Below, piece after piece: positions 1 through 8,206 of a stretch of DNA of 64,000 bases. Positions within the stretch are counted from its first letter, which is position 1. Every line of letters starts with the position of its first letter. A program made the translations under genes and the position numbers. Under the pieces are notes generated by a model. It did not search any database and was not told the DNA's origin. It saw only the letters and a program-made list of their open reading frames with translations. This DNA is from Janthinobacterium agaricidamnosum NBRC 102515 = DSM 9628. Lineage in GTDB: Bacteria; Pseudomonadota; Gammaproteobacteria; Burkholderiales; Burkholderiaceae_D. The stretch spans positions 2,038,921-2,102,920 of the forward strand of contig NZ_HG322949.1 in NCBI RefSeq assembly GCF_000723165.1, read 5' to 3'.

Positions 1-179
1 ACGTTGGCTGGCGCGATATGAAGTCGGCACTGCGCTACGTCGAGGCGGTTGACGCGTTTAGCAGGAATCGCTTTGAACGTGCCTTGGTGGAAGTGCCTTC
101 CTCACAGACCTTCAATAGAATGAGCGAGAAAATGGGAGTTGAGGTTGTAAGCCCAAACCGACGGAAATCGACCAGTTAG
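1..179 (+). CDS. Tyrosine recombinase/phage-type integrase, C-terminal end (5' partial)
   Basis: An open frame enters the window at base 3 and stops with TAG at 177-179, giving 58 visible residues. It begins GWRDMKSALRYVEAVDAFSR, which resembles the last part of tyrosine recombinases, where a Gly-containing turn is followed by a helix carrying the nucleophilic Tyr in an xxRY context (here the Tyr of ALRYV). The upstream catalytic Arg/His residues lie outside the window, so the assignment rests on this short tail. The location beside a catabolic operon and a decayed insertion sequence fits an integrative-element edge. It could also be an isolated integrase remnant. Confidence 0.5.
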   Translation, partial: VGWRDMKSALRYVEAVDAFSRNRFERALVEVPSSQTFNRMSEKMGVEVVSPNRRKSTS

Positions 180-224
180 CTAAAACTTAGTTGGGGGTAT
201 AGCGTGGCGCGACCAAGGATTTGA

Positions 225-1727
225 CTACCGGCTCGCATTTCGTTGTCGCATCCCTGAACGTGCACTTTCAATATAAATTCCGTCAAGGCAATGCACGATC
301 TCGTCGATCGAGGATGTCAACATAGCCTGACTCATGTGGCCGTAAGCGAGTAGGAAGCCGTCTACTTTCGGGGCGGTCGCGAATTGTCTGACCGTATCGA
401 AACGAATATCCTTCTTTTGCAGAGTCGCCTTCAACGTGCGATCGAGTTCATGGGTACAACCGCGTACCACGACGTGCAATCCACCTTCGTCGCCCAGCAC
501 GGCGATTCGATCGCAATATCGCCCTAATCGGCTGCGTATCAGATCGCGCAACGCGGCGTAATGACGCCGCACCCTACGCAGATGTCGGTCAAGTTCACCC
601 GAACGAAATAGCGATTCCATTACCTTTTGCGCGGTCCAGGAGGCATGCAGCCGCTCGCGCTCAATGAGGCCGGCCAGTGCCGCCGCGGCATGCTGCGGCG
701 CGACGACGAACCCTAGCCGCAGCGCCGGACTGACCGCTTTGGCAAAAGTGCTTAGGAGCAGCGTACTTTCAGGTGCACTGCTAAAAATCGGCGGATAGTT
801 TGTTCCCGCGTAGTTGAATTCGCAGTCGTACTCGTTCTCGAGAATCAGCGTGCCGTGAGTGCGCGCAGCGTCAATCAGCGCCCGTCGCCGCTGCCCGGAC
901 AGACGTCCCCCCATCGGATATTGATGCGCCGGCGTGATGTGGAGCAGAACCGGTGTTGCATCGCCCCTAAACGCTTCTTCGACGCACATGCCGTTTTCAT
1001 CGACAGGAACATGACGCAACCACGCGCCGGCCCGAGAGAATGAAAGCGCCGCATTCGCATATCCAGGATCTTCCGTCGCGCAGCAATCGCCGGGACGTAC
1101 CAACGCGCGCGCAATCAGGTCAAGCGCCTGCCCGGTACCCTGCGTGACGACGATCTGCCCGACTGTCACGCGCACCGAGCGATGCTTTTCGAGCCATTCG
1201 ACGATCGCACGCCTGATACCGGCGTCGCCACGCGGATCGCCATAGTCCTGAGGCGGTAGATGACGCCCCGCTTCGCGGCATGCAGTGCGCCATGCGTTCA
1301 GCGGCAGCGCATGCGCATGCGCCTGTCCCGGCCGCCAGTCGAAGGCTGCTTCGCGCGGATCCGAAGCGCTCCCGGATTGCAGCCTATGCCGCTGCAAAAC
1401 CACCGGCGTAGAGATTTCTCCCGACCTCGCATGCCCCGACACGACTGCACGGGAAGCGACAAACGTACCGTGGCGACCACGCCCCTCTATCAGGCCGTCT
1501 GCGATTAACTCGTCGTAAGCCTCGACGATGCAGTTGCGTGCGATCCCGAACTGCGTCGCCAGTTGCCGGCTTGGCGGCAAGCGTGTGCCGCCGGGCAGTG
1601 CGCCGCTGTGGATGCGCGCTCTCAACTGTTCGGCGACCAGACGAAACGTTGGCGTGCCGCTGCGTCGATCAAGTTCGAGGCCGAGCAACGCGGGTGTGTG
1701 AGGTGTGGACGATGTGCGCGCAGCCAT
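225..1727 (-). CDS. MocR-family (GntR-type HTH plus aminotransferase-like domain) transcriptional regulator
   Basis: The 500-residue protein has a GntR-type winged helix (about residues 25-92, including LPPSRQLATQFGIARN) followed by a fold-type I aminotransferase-like domain. The PLP-binding lysine is visible in LLLSTFAKAVSPALR (about Lys330), and NEYDCEF matches the PLP-contact Asp/Tyr region. MocR proteins normally act as PLP- or ligand-responsive regulators rather than active aminotransferases. It is divergent from the kinase/PdxA-like operon across 91 bp (1728-1818), the usual layout for a regulator of the neighbouring operon. PdxA relatives act on phospho-hydroxy acids, so an effector tied to that pathway or to PLP is an inference. 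The start is the ATG whose complement is at 1725-1727. Confidence 0.88.
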   Translation of the reverse strand: MAARTSSTPHTPALLGLELDRRSGTPTFRLVAEQLRARIHSGALPGGTRLPPSRQLATQFGIARNCIVEAYDELIADGLIEGRGRHGTFVASRAVVSGHARSGEISTPVVLQRHRLQSGSASDPREAAFDWRPGQAHAHALPLNAWRTACREAGRHLPPQDYGDPRGDAGIRRAIVEWLEKHRSVRVTVGQIVVTQGTGQALDLIARALVRPGDCCATEDPGYANAALSFSRAGAWLRHVPVDENGMCVEEAFRGDATPVLLHITPAHQYPMGGRLSGQRRRALIDAARTHGTLILENEYDCEFNYAGTNYPPIFSSAPESTLLLSTFAKAVSPALRLGFVVAPQHAAAALAGLIERERLHASWTAQKVMESLFRSGELDRHLRRVRRHYAALRDLIRSRLGRYCDRIAVLGDEGGLHVVVRGCTHELDRTLKATLQKKDIRFDTVRQFATAPKVDGFLLAYGHMSQAMLTSSIDEIVHCLDGIYIESARSGMRQRNASR

Positions 1728-1818
1728 AAATGCTCAAAAATCCCTTGATATTGGTTCTTTAAAATTACGACAGAATAGATAGAATCTGCAATCCAAACAT
1801 ACCACAAGGAGCTTGGTC

Positions 1819-2916
1819 ATGCAATTACGCATTATCACGGACGATTTCACGAGTGCGCTGGATGGCACTGCGTGCTTCGCGCAATGCGGCTGGGATACGG
1901 CCGTGTTGATCGCAGCCGAAGGCATGAATGATGCGGCAATCGCCAGCATCGATACGCGCACCCGTGAAAGTTCGGGAGCCCATGCCGCGAGCACGGTGTC
2001 GGCGGCGGCGACGGCATGGAGCAACGCGGACGTATTGATCAAACAGTTCGATTCCACGTTACGTGGCTTCATCCCTCAGGAATGCCTCGCGGCACAGATG
2101 GCGTCCGGCCGGCGCAAGCTGCTGATCGCGCCTGCGTTTCCTTCCGCGGGACGTAGCACTGAAAGCGGCAGCGTGTACGTCGACGGCGTGCCGGTCCATC
2201 TGACTGCGTTTGCTCAGGACCCTACGCATCCGGTTACGGTGTCGAACCTGCCGGAGCTTTTCAGGGCGCACGGGGTTGCCGTCAAGGTCGCACGCGATGC
2301 CGCAGATGCGCGCGCGTTGCTCGGCACGCATGCCGCCGTCGTCGTTGACGCACGATCGGAAGAAGATCTGGATGAACTGGTCAGGAACTTCATCTCCGCG
2401 CCCGATCTGCTGTGGGCCGGGTCCACCGGGCTGCTGCGCTCGATGGCGCGTGTGCTCCCGCCGCCCCAATCCGCACTGCACGCCGTCGATGCGATACGGG
2501 CGGCGGCTGAAATAAGGGCACGGCGTCCGTGGCTGCTGGTAGGCAGTCTCAATCCGCGTTCGCGGCGACAACTTGGAGTGGCCCGCGCGCGGCACGGCGT
2601 AAATGCGCTGGCGACGGGCGCAACGTACTCTGCGCAGCAAGGGGCGCTTCACGACATCGTACTGCAGATCGTGCATCTGCTGGGCACGGGGGCCTGCGAT
2701 GGATTGGTCGTGACAGGTGGCGAGACCGCGCGGCGGATCGTCGATGCGTTGCCTGCGACCTCGCTGCGCGTGTGCCGTGAAGTAGAACCCGGCACACCGC
2801 TCGTGCTGGTTCAACCCGCAACATCGGCGTTTCCGATGGTGACCAAGGCCGGTGGTTTCGGCGACGACCAGGCGCTCCTCAGGTGCCTGGATGCGTTAAC
2901 AGGAGTAGAGCAATGA
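1819..2916 (+). CDS. Four-carbon acid sugar kinase family protein (DUF1537; D-threonate/D-erythronate kinase-like)
   Basis: A 365-residue DUF1537 protein. The N-terminal substrate domain starts with ITDDFTSALDGTACFA and the C-terminal nucleotide-binding domain carries VVTGGETARRIVDAL; DLLWAGSTGLLRSM links them. Known members (DtnK, OtnK, LtnK) phosphorylate D-threonate, D-erythronate or L-threonate at C4. Family members are usually about 400-430 residues, so this one is short, although both signature ends are present. ATG 1819 is preferred over the in-frame TTG 1813 because AAGGAG at 1806-1811 is correctly spaced. The stop overlaps the next start as ATGA (2913-2916), so translation is probably coupled to the PdxA-like gene. 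The exact substrate cannot be read from the sequence. Confidence 0.87.
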   Translation: MQLRIITDDFTSALDGTACFAQCGWDTAVLIAAEGMNDAAIASIDTRTRESSGAHAASTVSAAATAWSNADVLIKQFDSTLRGFIPQECLAAQMASGRRKLLIAPAFPSAGRSTESGSVYVDGVPVHLTAFAQDPTHPVTVSNLPELFRAHGVAVKVARDAADARALLGTHAAVVVDARSEEDLDELVRNFISAPDLLWAGSTGLLRSMARVLPPPQSALHAVDAIRAAAEIRARRPWLLVGSLNPRSRRQLGVARARHGVNALATGATYSAQQGALHDIVLQIVHLLGTGACDGLVVTGGETARRIVDALPATSLRVCREVEPGTPLVLVQPATSAFPMVTKAGGFGDDQALLRCLDALTGVEQ

Positions 2917-3893
2917 AGCTAATAGCCGTCACGATGGGCGACGCAACCGGCATCGGCCCCGAAATCGTAGTGAAGACGTTCGCCGACGTGGGATTCATCA
3001 AAAGCCATGCCACATTTGTCATCGGGGATGCGGGAGTACTGCGCCGGCAGACAGCTGCGCTTGGTCTGCCGCTAGACATCGTCACAGTAAGCGCAATCAA
3101 TCAGATCGCCCCACGTCCCGGTGTACTGGAAGTACTGAACACAAGCGACCTACCCAGAGATCTTCCGCAAGGCAAGATTAGTGCGCTGGCTGGCAAGGCG
3201 GCGTTCGACGCCATCCGCACTGCGATCGAGTTTGCCATACGCAAGGAAATCGCGGGCATCTGCACGGCGCCGATCCACAAGGAAGCGCTGGCCGCCGCGC
3301 AGGTTCCGTATCCGGGTCACACGGAAATGCTGGCAGAGCTTTCCGGCACCCGCGACTACGCGATGATGCTCGTCAATCCGACGCTGCGGACCATTCTGGT
3401 GACCGTCCACTGCGCATTGTCCGAAGCGATCGCCAGGCTTTCGATTGAAAACGAGTTGCGCATTATCCGGCTCGCACATCGAACGTTGCGTGACCTCGGG
3501 ATCGACCGACCGCGCATCGCGGTTGCAGGTCTGAATCCGCATGCAGGAGAAGGAGGATTGTTCGGACGCGAGGATATCGACATCATCGAGCCGGCCATCC
3601 AGGCTGCGCGCACTGAGGGCATTGACGCCAGCGGCCCGTGGCCCGGCGACACCGTGTTCATGAACGCACGCCGTGGAAAATTCGACATCGTTGTGGCCCA
3701 ATATCATGACCAAGGTTTGATTCCAGTCAAGCTTGCCGGTATGGAAGACGGCGTAAACATCACGGTCGGCCTGCCTTTTGTGCGTACGAGTCCAGACCAC
3801 GGTACCGCTTTCGATATCGCCGGTCAAGGTATAGCCGATCCGTCTAGCCTGAAAATTGCACTTGAAACTGCACACCGATTTATCCGTCCCTAA
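2913..3893 (+). CDS. PdxA-family 4-phospho-hydroxyacid dehydrogenase (PdxA2-like)
   Basis: A 326-residue PdxA-family enzyme with the N-terminal signature MGDATGIGPEIV and the metal/substrate His motifs GHTEML, NPHAGEGGLFG and QYHDQGLIPVKL. True PdxA oxidises 4-phosphohydroxy-L-threonine in pyridoxal-phosphate synthesis. PdxA2 proteins next to DUF1537 kinases instead oxidise and decarboxylate D-threonate or D-erythronate 4-phosphate to dihydroxyacetone phosphate. The tight coupling to the kinase (4-nt overlap) favours the catabolic role. The start at 2913 has AGGAG at 2901-2905; a longer in-frame start at 2883 would lie inside the kinase gene and is not preferred. Confidence 0.9.
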   Translation: MKLIAVTMGDATGIGPEIVVKTFADVGFIKSHATFVIGDAGVLRRQTAALGLPLDIVTVSAINQIAPRPGVLEVLNTSDLPRDLPQGKISALAGKAAFDAIRTAIEFAIRKEIAGICTAPIHKEALAAAQVPYPGHTEMLAELSGTRDYAMMLVNPTLRTILVTVHCALSEAIARLSIENELRIIRLAHRTLRDLGIDRPRIAVAGLNPHAGEGGLFGREDIDIIEPAIQAARTEGIDASGPWPGDTVFMNARRGKFDIVVAQYHDQGLIPVKLAGMEDGVNITVGLPFVRTSPDHGTAFDIAGQGIADPSSLKIALETAHRFIRP

Positions 3894-3926
3894 CCGAAAC
3901 CAACATCTACTTTTGCGGAGCAAAAA

Positions 3927-4604
3927 ATGTCTCACTTCATTCTGATGTTAACAAACAACGACGTTACGGTTGACAATGCGCTATCCGCCTATGAGAGTAT
4001 GCGCGATAGCCAAATCCGTTACGTCGGCTTTAAAGATATAGGGTTACCTGTACCTGAACTAAAGCTACTTGCTGATCGCATTCGCGCCGATGGTCGCGAG
4101 GTAATGTTGGAAGTGGTCGCGACCAGCGACGCCTCGGAGATGGAATCCGTGCAGGCAGCGCTTGAAATCGGAGTCGATTATTTGTTGGGTGGCCGTCATG
4201 TCGATGAAACGCTGAAATTGTTGCGTGGTTCGTCAGTCAAGTACTATCCATTTGCAGGTCGCACAAAAGGACATCCGACGATTCTGGAAGGCACAATGGA
4301 AGAGATTGTGGAAGACGCCAAGCGTCTCGCGTCTTTGCCTGGCGTGCACGGCCTGGATTTGCTGGCTTACCGGTTTTCCGGCGAAGGTGATCCTGCATTT
4401 CTTACCCGACGCGTAGTCGAAGCAGTTGATGTGCCAATCATTGCCGCCGGCAGCATTGACAGCGCAGCGCGAGTTAATGCAATGATCGACACGGGAGCTT
4501 GGGGTTTTACAGTTGGCAGTGCAATTTTTCAAGGCGCTTTCGTGAGTCGTCTGCTGCAGGCGCAGGTGAACACCATTTTTCAAATTGATGGAGTGAAGGC
4601 ATGA
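3927..4604 (+). CDS. Unassigned phosphate-binding TIM-barrel protein in the acid-sugar operon
   Basis: A 225-residue protein without a confident family assignment. The C-terminal part (VDVPIIAAGSIDSAARVNAM, then TGAWGFTVGSAIFQG) matches the strand 7-8 phosphate-binding loops of HisA/NanE/KGPDC-type TIM barrels. YVGFKDIG near residue 33 and DYLLGGRH near residue 95 look like earlier barrel strands. It is third in an operon after a DUF1537 kinase and a PdxA-like enzyme, 33 bp downstream of the latter, with GGAG at 3917-3920 upstream of the ATG. A role as isomerase, epimerase or aldolase-like step on a C4 or C3 phosphate is an inference. Base composition is lower in GC than the rest of the window. 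It overlaps a broken ORF at its stop codon. Confidence 0.7.
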   Translation: MSHFILMLTNNDVTVDNALSAYESMRDSQIRYVGFKDIGLPVPELKLLADRIRADGREVMLEVVATSDASEMESVQAALEIGVDYLLGGRHVDETLKLLRGSSVKYYPFAGRTKGHPTILEGTMEEIVEDAKRLASLPGVHGLDLLAYRFSGEGDPAFLTRRVVEAVDVPIIAAGSIDSAARVNAMIDTGAWGFTVGSAIFQGAFVSRLLQAQVNTIFQIDGVKA

Positions 4605-4648
4605 TCAACAAAGGCAATCATGGCGATTCTTCCAGATCACGAGCATAG
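4601..4648 (+). pseudogene. Fifteen-codon stub of a further operon gene
   Basis: An ATG at 4601 overlaps the TIM-barrel stop as ATGA, exactly like the upstream kinase/dehydrogenase junction, but the frame (MINKGNHGDSSRSRA) ends in TAG at 4646-4648. The arrangement suggests that a fourth, translationally coupled gene began here and has been lost to frameshift or deletion. The bases from 4649 to the insertion-sequence end at 4754 contain no convincing continuation. Chance overlap is possible, so this is a weak call. Confidence 0.3.
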
Positions 4649-4792
4649 TCGATTTATCGACCGAATTACGTTTCACAAACATACATCAAGTCGGCATCGC
4701 GCTGGGGGCGTGCCGCGTGGACATAAGGCGGCTCGCTCCCATCCGGATGGGCGTGAACCGCCCCGGCTTTCGTTGAGGCCGGTTAGTGTGAG

Positions 4793-4935
4793 TCAGGCCA
4801 GGATGGCTTGACTGCGCAGTTGCTTGTAATAGTTTGCCTCAGCTTCCGCCGGCGGTATATAGCCGAGCGGTTCCAGCAGTCGATGATGGTTAAACCAGGA
4901 CACCCATTCCAGAGCCGCCAGTTCGACGGCCTCGC
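4793..4935 (-). pseudogene. IS3-family OrfB transposase C-terminal fragment
   Basis: On the minus strand a frame different from the OrfA fragment reads SWFNHHRLLEPLGYIPPAEA, then NYYKQLRSQAILA and stop (complement at 4793-4795). This is the typical end of IS3-group rve integrases, where the W-F-N-xx-R segment follows the last catalytic Glu helix. Only about 45 residues remain, and none of the catalytic DDE residues except possibly part of the last helix region are retained. Confidence 0.8.
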
Positions 4936-5106
4936 CTCACGCTCTTGCTGGCGGACCCAGCGACGCAGCGTTTCAGACATGCAGCCGATCCTGGCTGCAA
5001 TCGATGGGATAGTTGCCCACTGCGATTCGTACTGGCTGCCGGCTTCGCTGACCATGCGCACGGCGCGTTCGATGACTTCGGGGGAATATTTGGGTTGCTT
5101 TTTCAT
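4933..5106 (-). pseudogene. IS3-family OrfA N-terminal fragment
   Basis: The frame from the ATG complement at 5104-5106 encodes about 58 residues: MKKQPKYSPEVIERAVRMV, then a helix-turn-helix region (IAARIGCMSETLRRWVRQ). This is the DNA-binding N-terminus of IS3-family OrfA proteins. After residue 58 the sequence switches to out-of-frame OrfB C-terminal DNA, so the leucine-zipper part of OrfA is gone. The open frame continues to 4783 only as an artefact. Confidence 0.8.
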
Positions 5107-5157
5107 GACTCAATTCTCTCAAACAATGGAGCCTCTACAAAACCCCGGGCGGTTCAG

Positions 5158-6048
5158 CTATGCCTTCGAACCATGCCCGAGATACGCGCCCATCCTGAGC
5201 AACTGCGCTTCGGCCTCGCCGATGCGCCGCACCGCGGCTTCGCCGCCGCGCGCCACCAGCAATTCGGCCAGGCTTTCGGCCAGCGCCACGCCGGCCACGA
5301 TCGACGGGAAGAACGACGGGCTGCTGACGGCGATCGGCAGCACCAGGTCGGCCTGCAAGGCCGCCGGCGCCGCGTCGCTGTCGCTGATCACCACCAGCTT
5401 GCAGCCGATGCGGCGCGCTTCGCCGGCCACCACCAGCGCTTCCGATGAATACGGCGCGAAGCTGGCCAGCAGCACCACGTGATCCGGTGCGATGGCGCGC
5501 AAGCCCATTTCCAGGCTGCCGCTGCTGGCGCCGAGCAGATGCACGCCGGGACGGAACAGCCGGTACAGGTACTGGAACGACAGCGCGATCGGGTGCGAGG
5601 CGCGGAAACCGGCGACATGGACCTGCGCGGCCTGTTCCAGCAGGCTGGCCGCCGCCGGCAACGCCGTGTGGTTGCGGGCTTCGGTGGCGTCCAGGTTTTG
5701 GCGCTGGGCGCCGAATACCTCGCTGATCAGGCTGTCCGGCTGGCTTTGGCGCGTGATGGCGCTGGCTTTTTTCGCATAGCCTTCCGGCTGGCTGCGCACC
5801 CGGCCGACAAATACTTCCTTCAGCGCGGGCCAGCCGGCAAAACCGAAATGCTGCGCCAGCCGCACCAGCGTCGACGATTGTACGCCGGCGCTGCGCGCCA
5901 CGCTGCGCATCGAGCTGACGGCGATCTCGTCCGGATGGTCGATCAGGTAGCGCGCGCCGGCCTGGAATTGCGGACTCAGTTCGGCAAACCCGGCCTTGGC
6001 CTGTTGCATGAAGCTGGCGTAATCCAGCACGACGGCTTGCTCGGGCAT
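5158..6048 (-). CDS. RpiR-family transcriptional regulator (HTH-6 plus SIS domain)
   Basis: A 296-residue protein starting at MPEQAVVLDYASFMQQ. The N-terminal helix-turn-helix region (about residues 35-75) includes VARSAGVQSSTLVRLAQHFG, and a C-terminal SIS sugar-phosphate-binding domain includes VHVAGFRASHPIALSFQYL and KLVVISDSDAAPAA. RpiR regulators respond to phosphosugars or related metabolites. It is divergent from the aminotransferase gene; repeated sequences in the shared intergenic region are candidate operators. The upstream in-frame ATG at 6108 would add 20 atypical residues. Its stop codon lies only 1 bp from the insertion-sequence end, so loss of a longer native C-terminus cannot be excluded. 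Confidence 0.88.
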   Translation of the reverse strand: MPEQAVVLDYASFMQQAKAGFAELSPQFQAGARYLIDHPDEIAVSSMRSVARSAGVQSSTLVRLAQHFGFAGWPALKEVFVGRVRSQPEGYAKKASAITRQSQPDSLISEVFGAQRQNLDATEARNHTALPAAASLLEQAAQVHVAGFRASHPIALSFQYLYRLFRPGVHLLGASSGSLEMGLRAIAPDHVVLLASFAPYSSEALVVAGEARRIGCKLVVISDSDAAPAALQADLVLPIAVSSPSFFPSIVAGVALAESLAELLVARGGEAAVRRIGEAEAQLLRMGAYLGHGSKA

Positions 6049-6123
6049 TGCTGCGACTCCTGGCGACGTTGAAGAAGGACAAATGTTACCGCATGGAAGT
6101 ATGCCCATGCTGCCTTTTTCATG

Positions 6124-6169
6124 TGAAATTCATCAAATGTATCTTTTATTTTATATTTGCATCAAATGT
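6124..6169. promoter_or_regulatory. Candidate RpiR operator repeats in the divergent promoter region
   Basis: CATCAAATGT occurs twice as a perfect direct repeat (6131-6140 and 6160-6169), and the small palindrome TGAAATTCA (6124-6132) overlaps the first copy. The surrounding stretch is AT-rich in an otherwise GC-rich region, between the RpiR gene and the aminotransferase it probably controls. The 29-bp start-to-start spacing puts the two copies roughly on the same DNA face. Assignment to RpiR is inferred from position. Confidence 0.4.
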
Positions 6170-6238
6170 TGCATGCGCGAATATTCCTCCCTATAATTGA
6201 CCGGTCGCCGCCGCCGCGGCCCATCGGGGAAATCATCC

Positions 6239-7600
6239 ATGTCTTTTGCCGCTACATCTCACGTTTTTCATCGCCACCTGCGCGCCGCCTATCCGACCGC
6301 CGTGCGCGGCGAGGGCATTTATCTGGTCGACAGCGGCGGCAAGCGCTACCTGGATGCGTCGGGCGGCGCGGCCGTGTCGTGCCTGGGCCACAGCGATGCG
6401 GCGGTGATCGCCGCGCTCCGCGAGCAGGCCGGCCAGCTGGCGTACGCGCACAGCTCGTTTTTCACCACCGAGCCGATGGAGCAACTGGCCGACTTCCTGG
6501 TCGAGCGCGCGCCGCAGGGCATCGATAGCGTGTACTTCGTGTCCGGCGGTTCGGAGGCGGTCGAAACGGCGCTGAAACTGGCGCGCCAATATTTTGTCGA
6601 ACGGGGCGAGGGCCGGCGCCGCCATGTGATTGCACGGCGCCAGAGTTATCACGGCAATACGCTGGGTGCGCTGGCGGCGGGCGGCAATGCGTGGCGCCGC
6701 AAGCAGTTCGATCCGCTGCTGATCCCGGTCGAGCACATCGCGCCGTGCTACGCCTACCGCGACCGGCTGGAAGGCGAGAGCGACGCGGATTATGTCGGCC
6801 GATTGGCGCAGGAGCTGGAAGACACCATCGCCCGTCTCGGCGCCGATAATGTGCTGGCCTTCATCGCCGAACCGGTGGTCGGCGCGACGCTGGGCGCGGT
6901 GCCGGCGCTGCCCGGTTACTTGCGGCGCATGGCCGGGATTTGCCGGCGCCACGGCGTGCTGCTGATCCTCGACGAAGTCATGTGCGGCATGGGCCGCACC
7001 GGCACCTTGTTCGCCTGCGAACAGGATGGCGTCACGGCCGACCTGATCTGCATCGCCAAGGGCCTGGGCGCCGGTTACCAGCCGATCGGCGCGGTGCTGG
7101 TGTCGGGGCAAATCCGCGACACGATACGCGACGGTTCCGGTTTTTTCCAGCATGGACACACCTATATCGGCCACGCCACCGCGTGCGCGGCGGCGCTGGC
7201 GGTACAGCGCCAGGTCGAACAGCGCGGCTTGCTGGCCCGCGTGAACCAGCAGGGCGCGGCACTGGAGCAGCGCCTGCGGGCGCGTTTCGGCGGCCATCCG
7301 CACGTCGGCGACATCCGTGGCCGGGGCTTGTTTTACGGCCTGGAAATGGTGCGTGACCGGGCGACCAAAGCGCCGTTCGATCCCGCGTTGAAGCTGCATG
7401 CGCGCATCAAGCAGCAGGCCATGGACGCCGGCCTGATGTGCTACCCGATGGGCGGCACGCTCGACGGCGCGCGCGGCGACCATATCTTGCTGGCGCCGCC
7501 GTTCATCGTCGACGAGGCGCAGCTCGACGAGATCGTCGATCTGCTGGCGCTGGCCATCGAGCGCGCGCTCGATGAGGTGTTAGCGGGAGCGACCGCATGA
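6239..7600 (+). CDS. Class III PLP-dependent aminotransferase (aspartate aminotransferase family)
   Basis: A 453-residue class III (omega-type) aminotransferase. The N-terminus has YLVDSGGKRYLDASGGAAV, the cofactor phosphate loop includes VSGGSEAVETALKLAR, the PLP ring Asp lies in LLILDEVMCGMGRTG and the Schiff-base Lys in CIAKGLGAGYQPIGA. Such enzymes move amino groups from omega-amino acids, diamines or D-amino acids to pyruvate or 2-oxoglutarate. The start at 6239 follows a GGGGAAA ribosome-binding site. It overlaps the downstream AhpD-like gene by 4 nt and is divergent from the RpiR regulator, so the three probably form one regulated unit. The substrate is not predictable from sequence alone. 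Confidence 0.9.
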   Translation: MSFAATSHVFHRHLRAAYPTAVRGEGIYLVDSGGKRYLDASGGAAVSCLGHSDAAVIAALREQAGQLAYAHSSFFTTEPMEQLADFLVERAPQGIDSVYFVSGGSEAVETALKLARQYFVERGEGRRRHVIARRQSYHGNTLGALAAGGNAWRRKQFDPLLIPVEHIAPCYAYRDRLEGESDADYVGRLAQELEDTIARLGADNVLAFIAEPVVGATLGAVPALPGYLRRMAGICRRHGVLLILDEVMCGMGRTGTLFACEQDGVTADLICIAKGLGAGYQPIGAVLVSGQIRDTIRDGSGFFQHGHTYIGHATACAAALAVQRQVEQRGLLARVNQQGAALEQRLRARFGGHPHVGDIRGRGLFYGLEMVRDRATKAPFDPALKLHARIKQQAMDAGLMCYPMGGTLDGARGDHILLAPPFIVDEAQLDEIVDLLALAIERALDEVLAGATA

Positions 7601-8157
7601 AGGCGCAGCAACGCTTGCCGGCCTTCGACGCCGGAGCCATGAGCCAGCAGCAGCGCCAGGTGCTGGACGATATACTGTCCGGCCCGCGCGGCAACCTCGA
7701 CGGCCCGTTCCTCGGCTGGATACACAGCCCGGAACTGGCCGGCCACGCACAGGAACTGGGCGCCTTTTGCCGCTACCGCACCGGCTTGCCGCCCAAATTG
7801 TCGGAACTGGCGATCCTGGTCACGGCGGCCAAATGGCGCTGCCAGGCCGAATGGCATATCCATTATCCGATTGCCATCGCTGCCGGGCTCGATGCGCGGC
7901 TGGCCGAAGCGCTGCGCGGCGGCGCCGAACCGGCGGCGCTGGACCATGACGAACGGCTGGTGTGGACCTTCGCCACCGAACTGTACGACAGCAAGCGCGT
8001 CGGCGATGCCACCTATGCCGCGCTGGTCGACCGATTCGGCTTGCAGGTGGCGGTCAACCTGGCCGCCTTGCTGGGATATTACTCATTGGTCGCGATGACC
8101 TTGAATGTGTTCAATATGCGCGCCGAAGGCCAGCAAGAGCTGCCATTTGAAGATTAA
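7597..8157 (+). CDS. Carboxymuconolactone decarboxylase/AhpD-like family protein
   Basis: A 186-residue all-helical CMD-family protein. The typical core is seen around residues 62-95 (PPKLSELAILVTAAKW, then CQAEWHIHYPIAIAAGL), with the conserved Glu and His of the CMD motif. There is one Cys there and no CxxC, so it should not be a classical AhpD disulfide peroxidase. Its ATG overlaps the aminotransferase stop (ATGA at 7597-7600), implying a coupled role, perhaps in detoxifying or decarboxylating a product of that enzyme. That role is an inference. Confidence 0.8.
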   Translation: MKAQQRLPAFDAGAMSQQQRQVLDDILSGPRGNLDGPFLGWIHSPELAGHAQELGAFCRYRTGLPPKLSELAILVTAAKWRCQAEWHIHYPIAIAAGLDARLAEALRGGAEPAALDHDERLVWTFATELYDSKRVGDATYAALVDRFGLQVAVNLAALLGYYSLVAMTLNVFNMRAEGQQELPFED

Positions 8158-8206
8158 TGTGTTGGTAATGTCTCAGTAATGTTGTGCTTGTCAAAATGCA
8201 AGAGAC

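Larger units (their letters stand above)
4754..5156 (-). mobile_element. Internally deleted IS3-family insertion sequence
   Basis: A 403-bp element bounded by imperfect terminal inverted repeats. The left end reads TGAACCGCCC from 4754 and the right end reads the same on the complement from 5156; over the first 26 bp I count four mismatches. Inside, on the minus strand, a fragment with the OrfA N-terminus runs directly into the C-terminal end of an OrfB integrase, so the middle of the element, including most of the DDE domain, is missing. No matching 3-bp target duplication is seen (flanks GCG and GCT). It could be mobilised only in trans, or it may simply be a relic. Confidence 0.8.
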
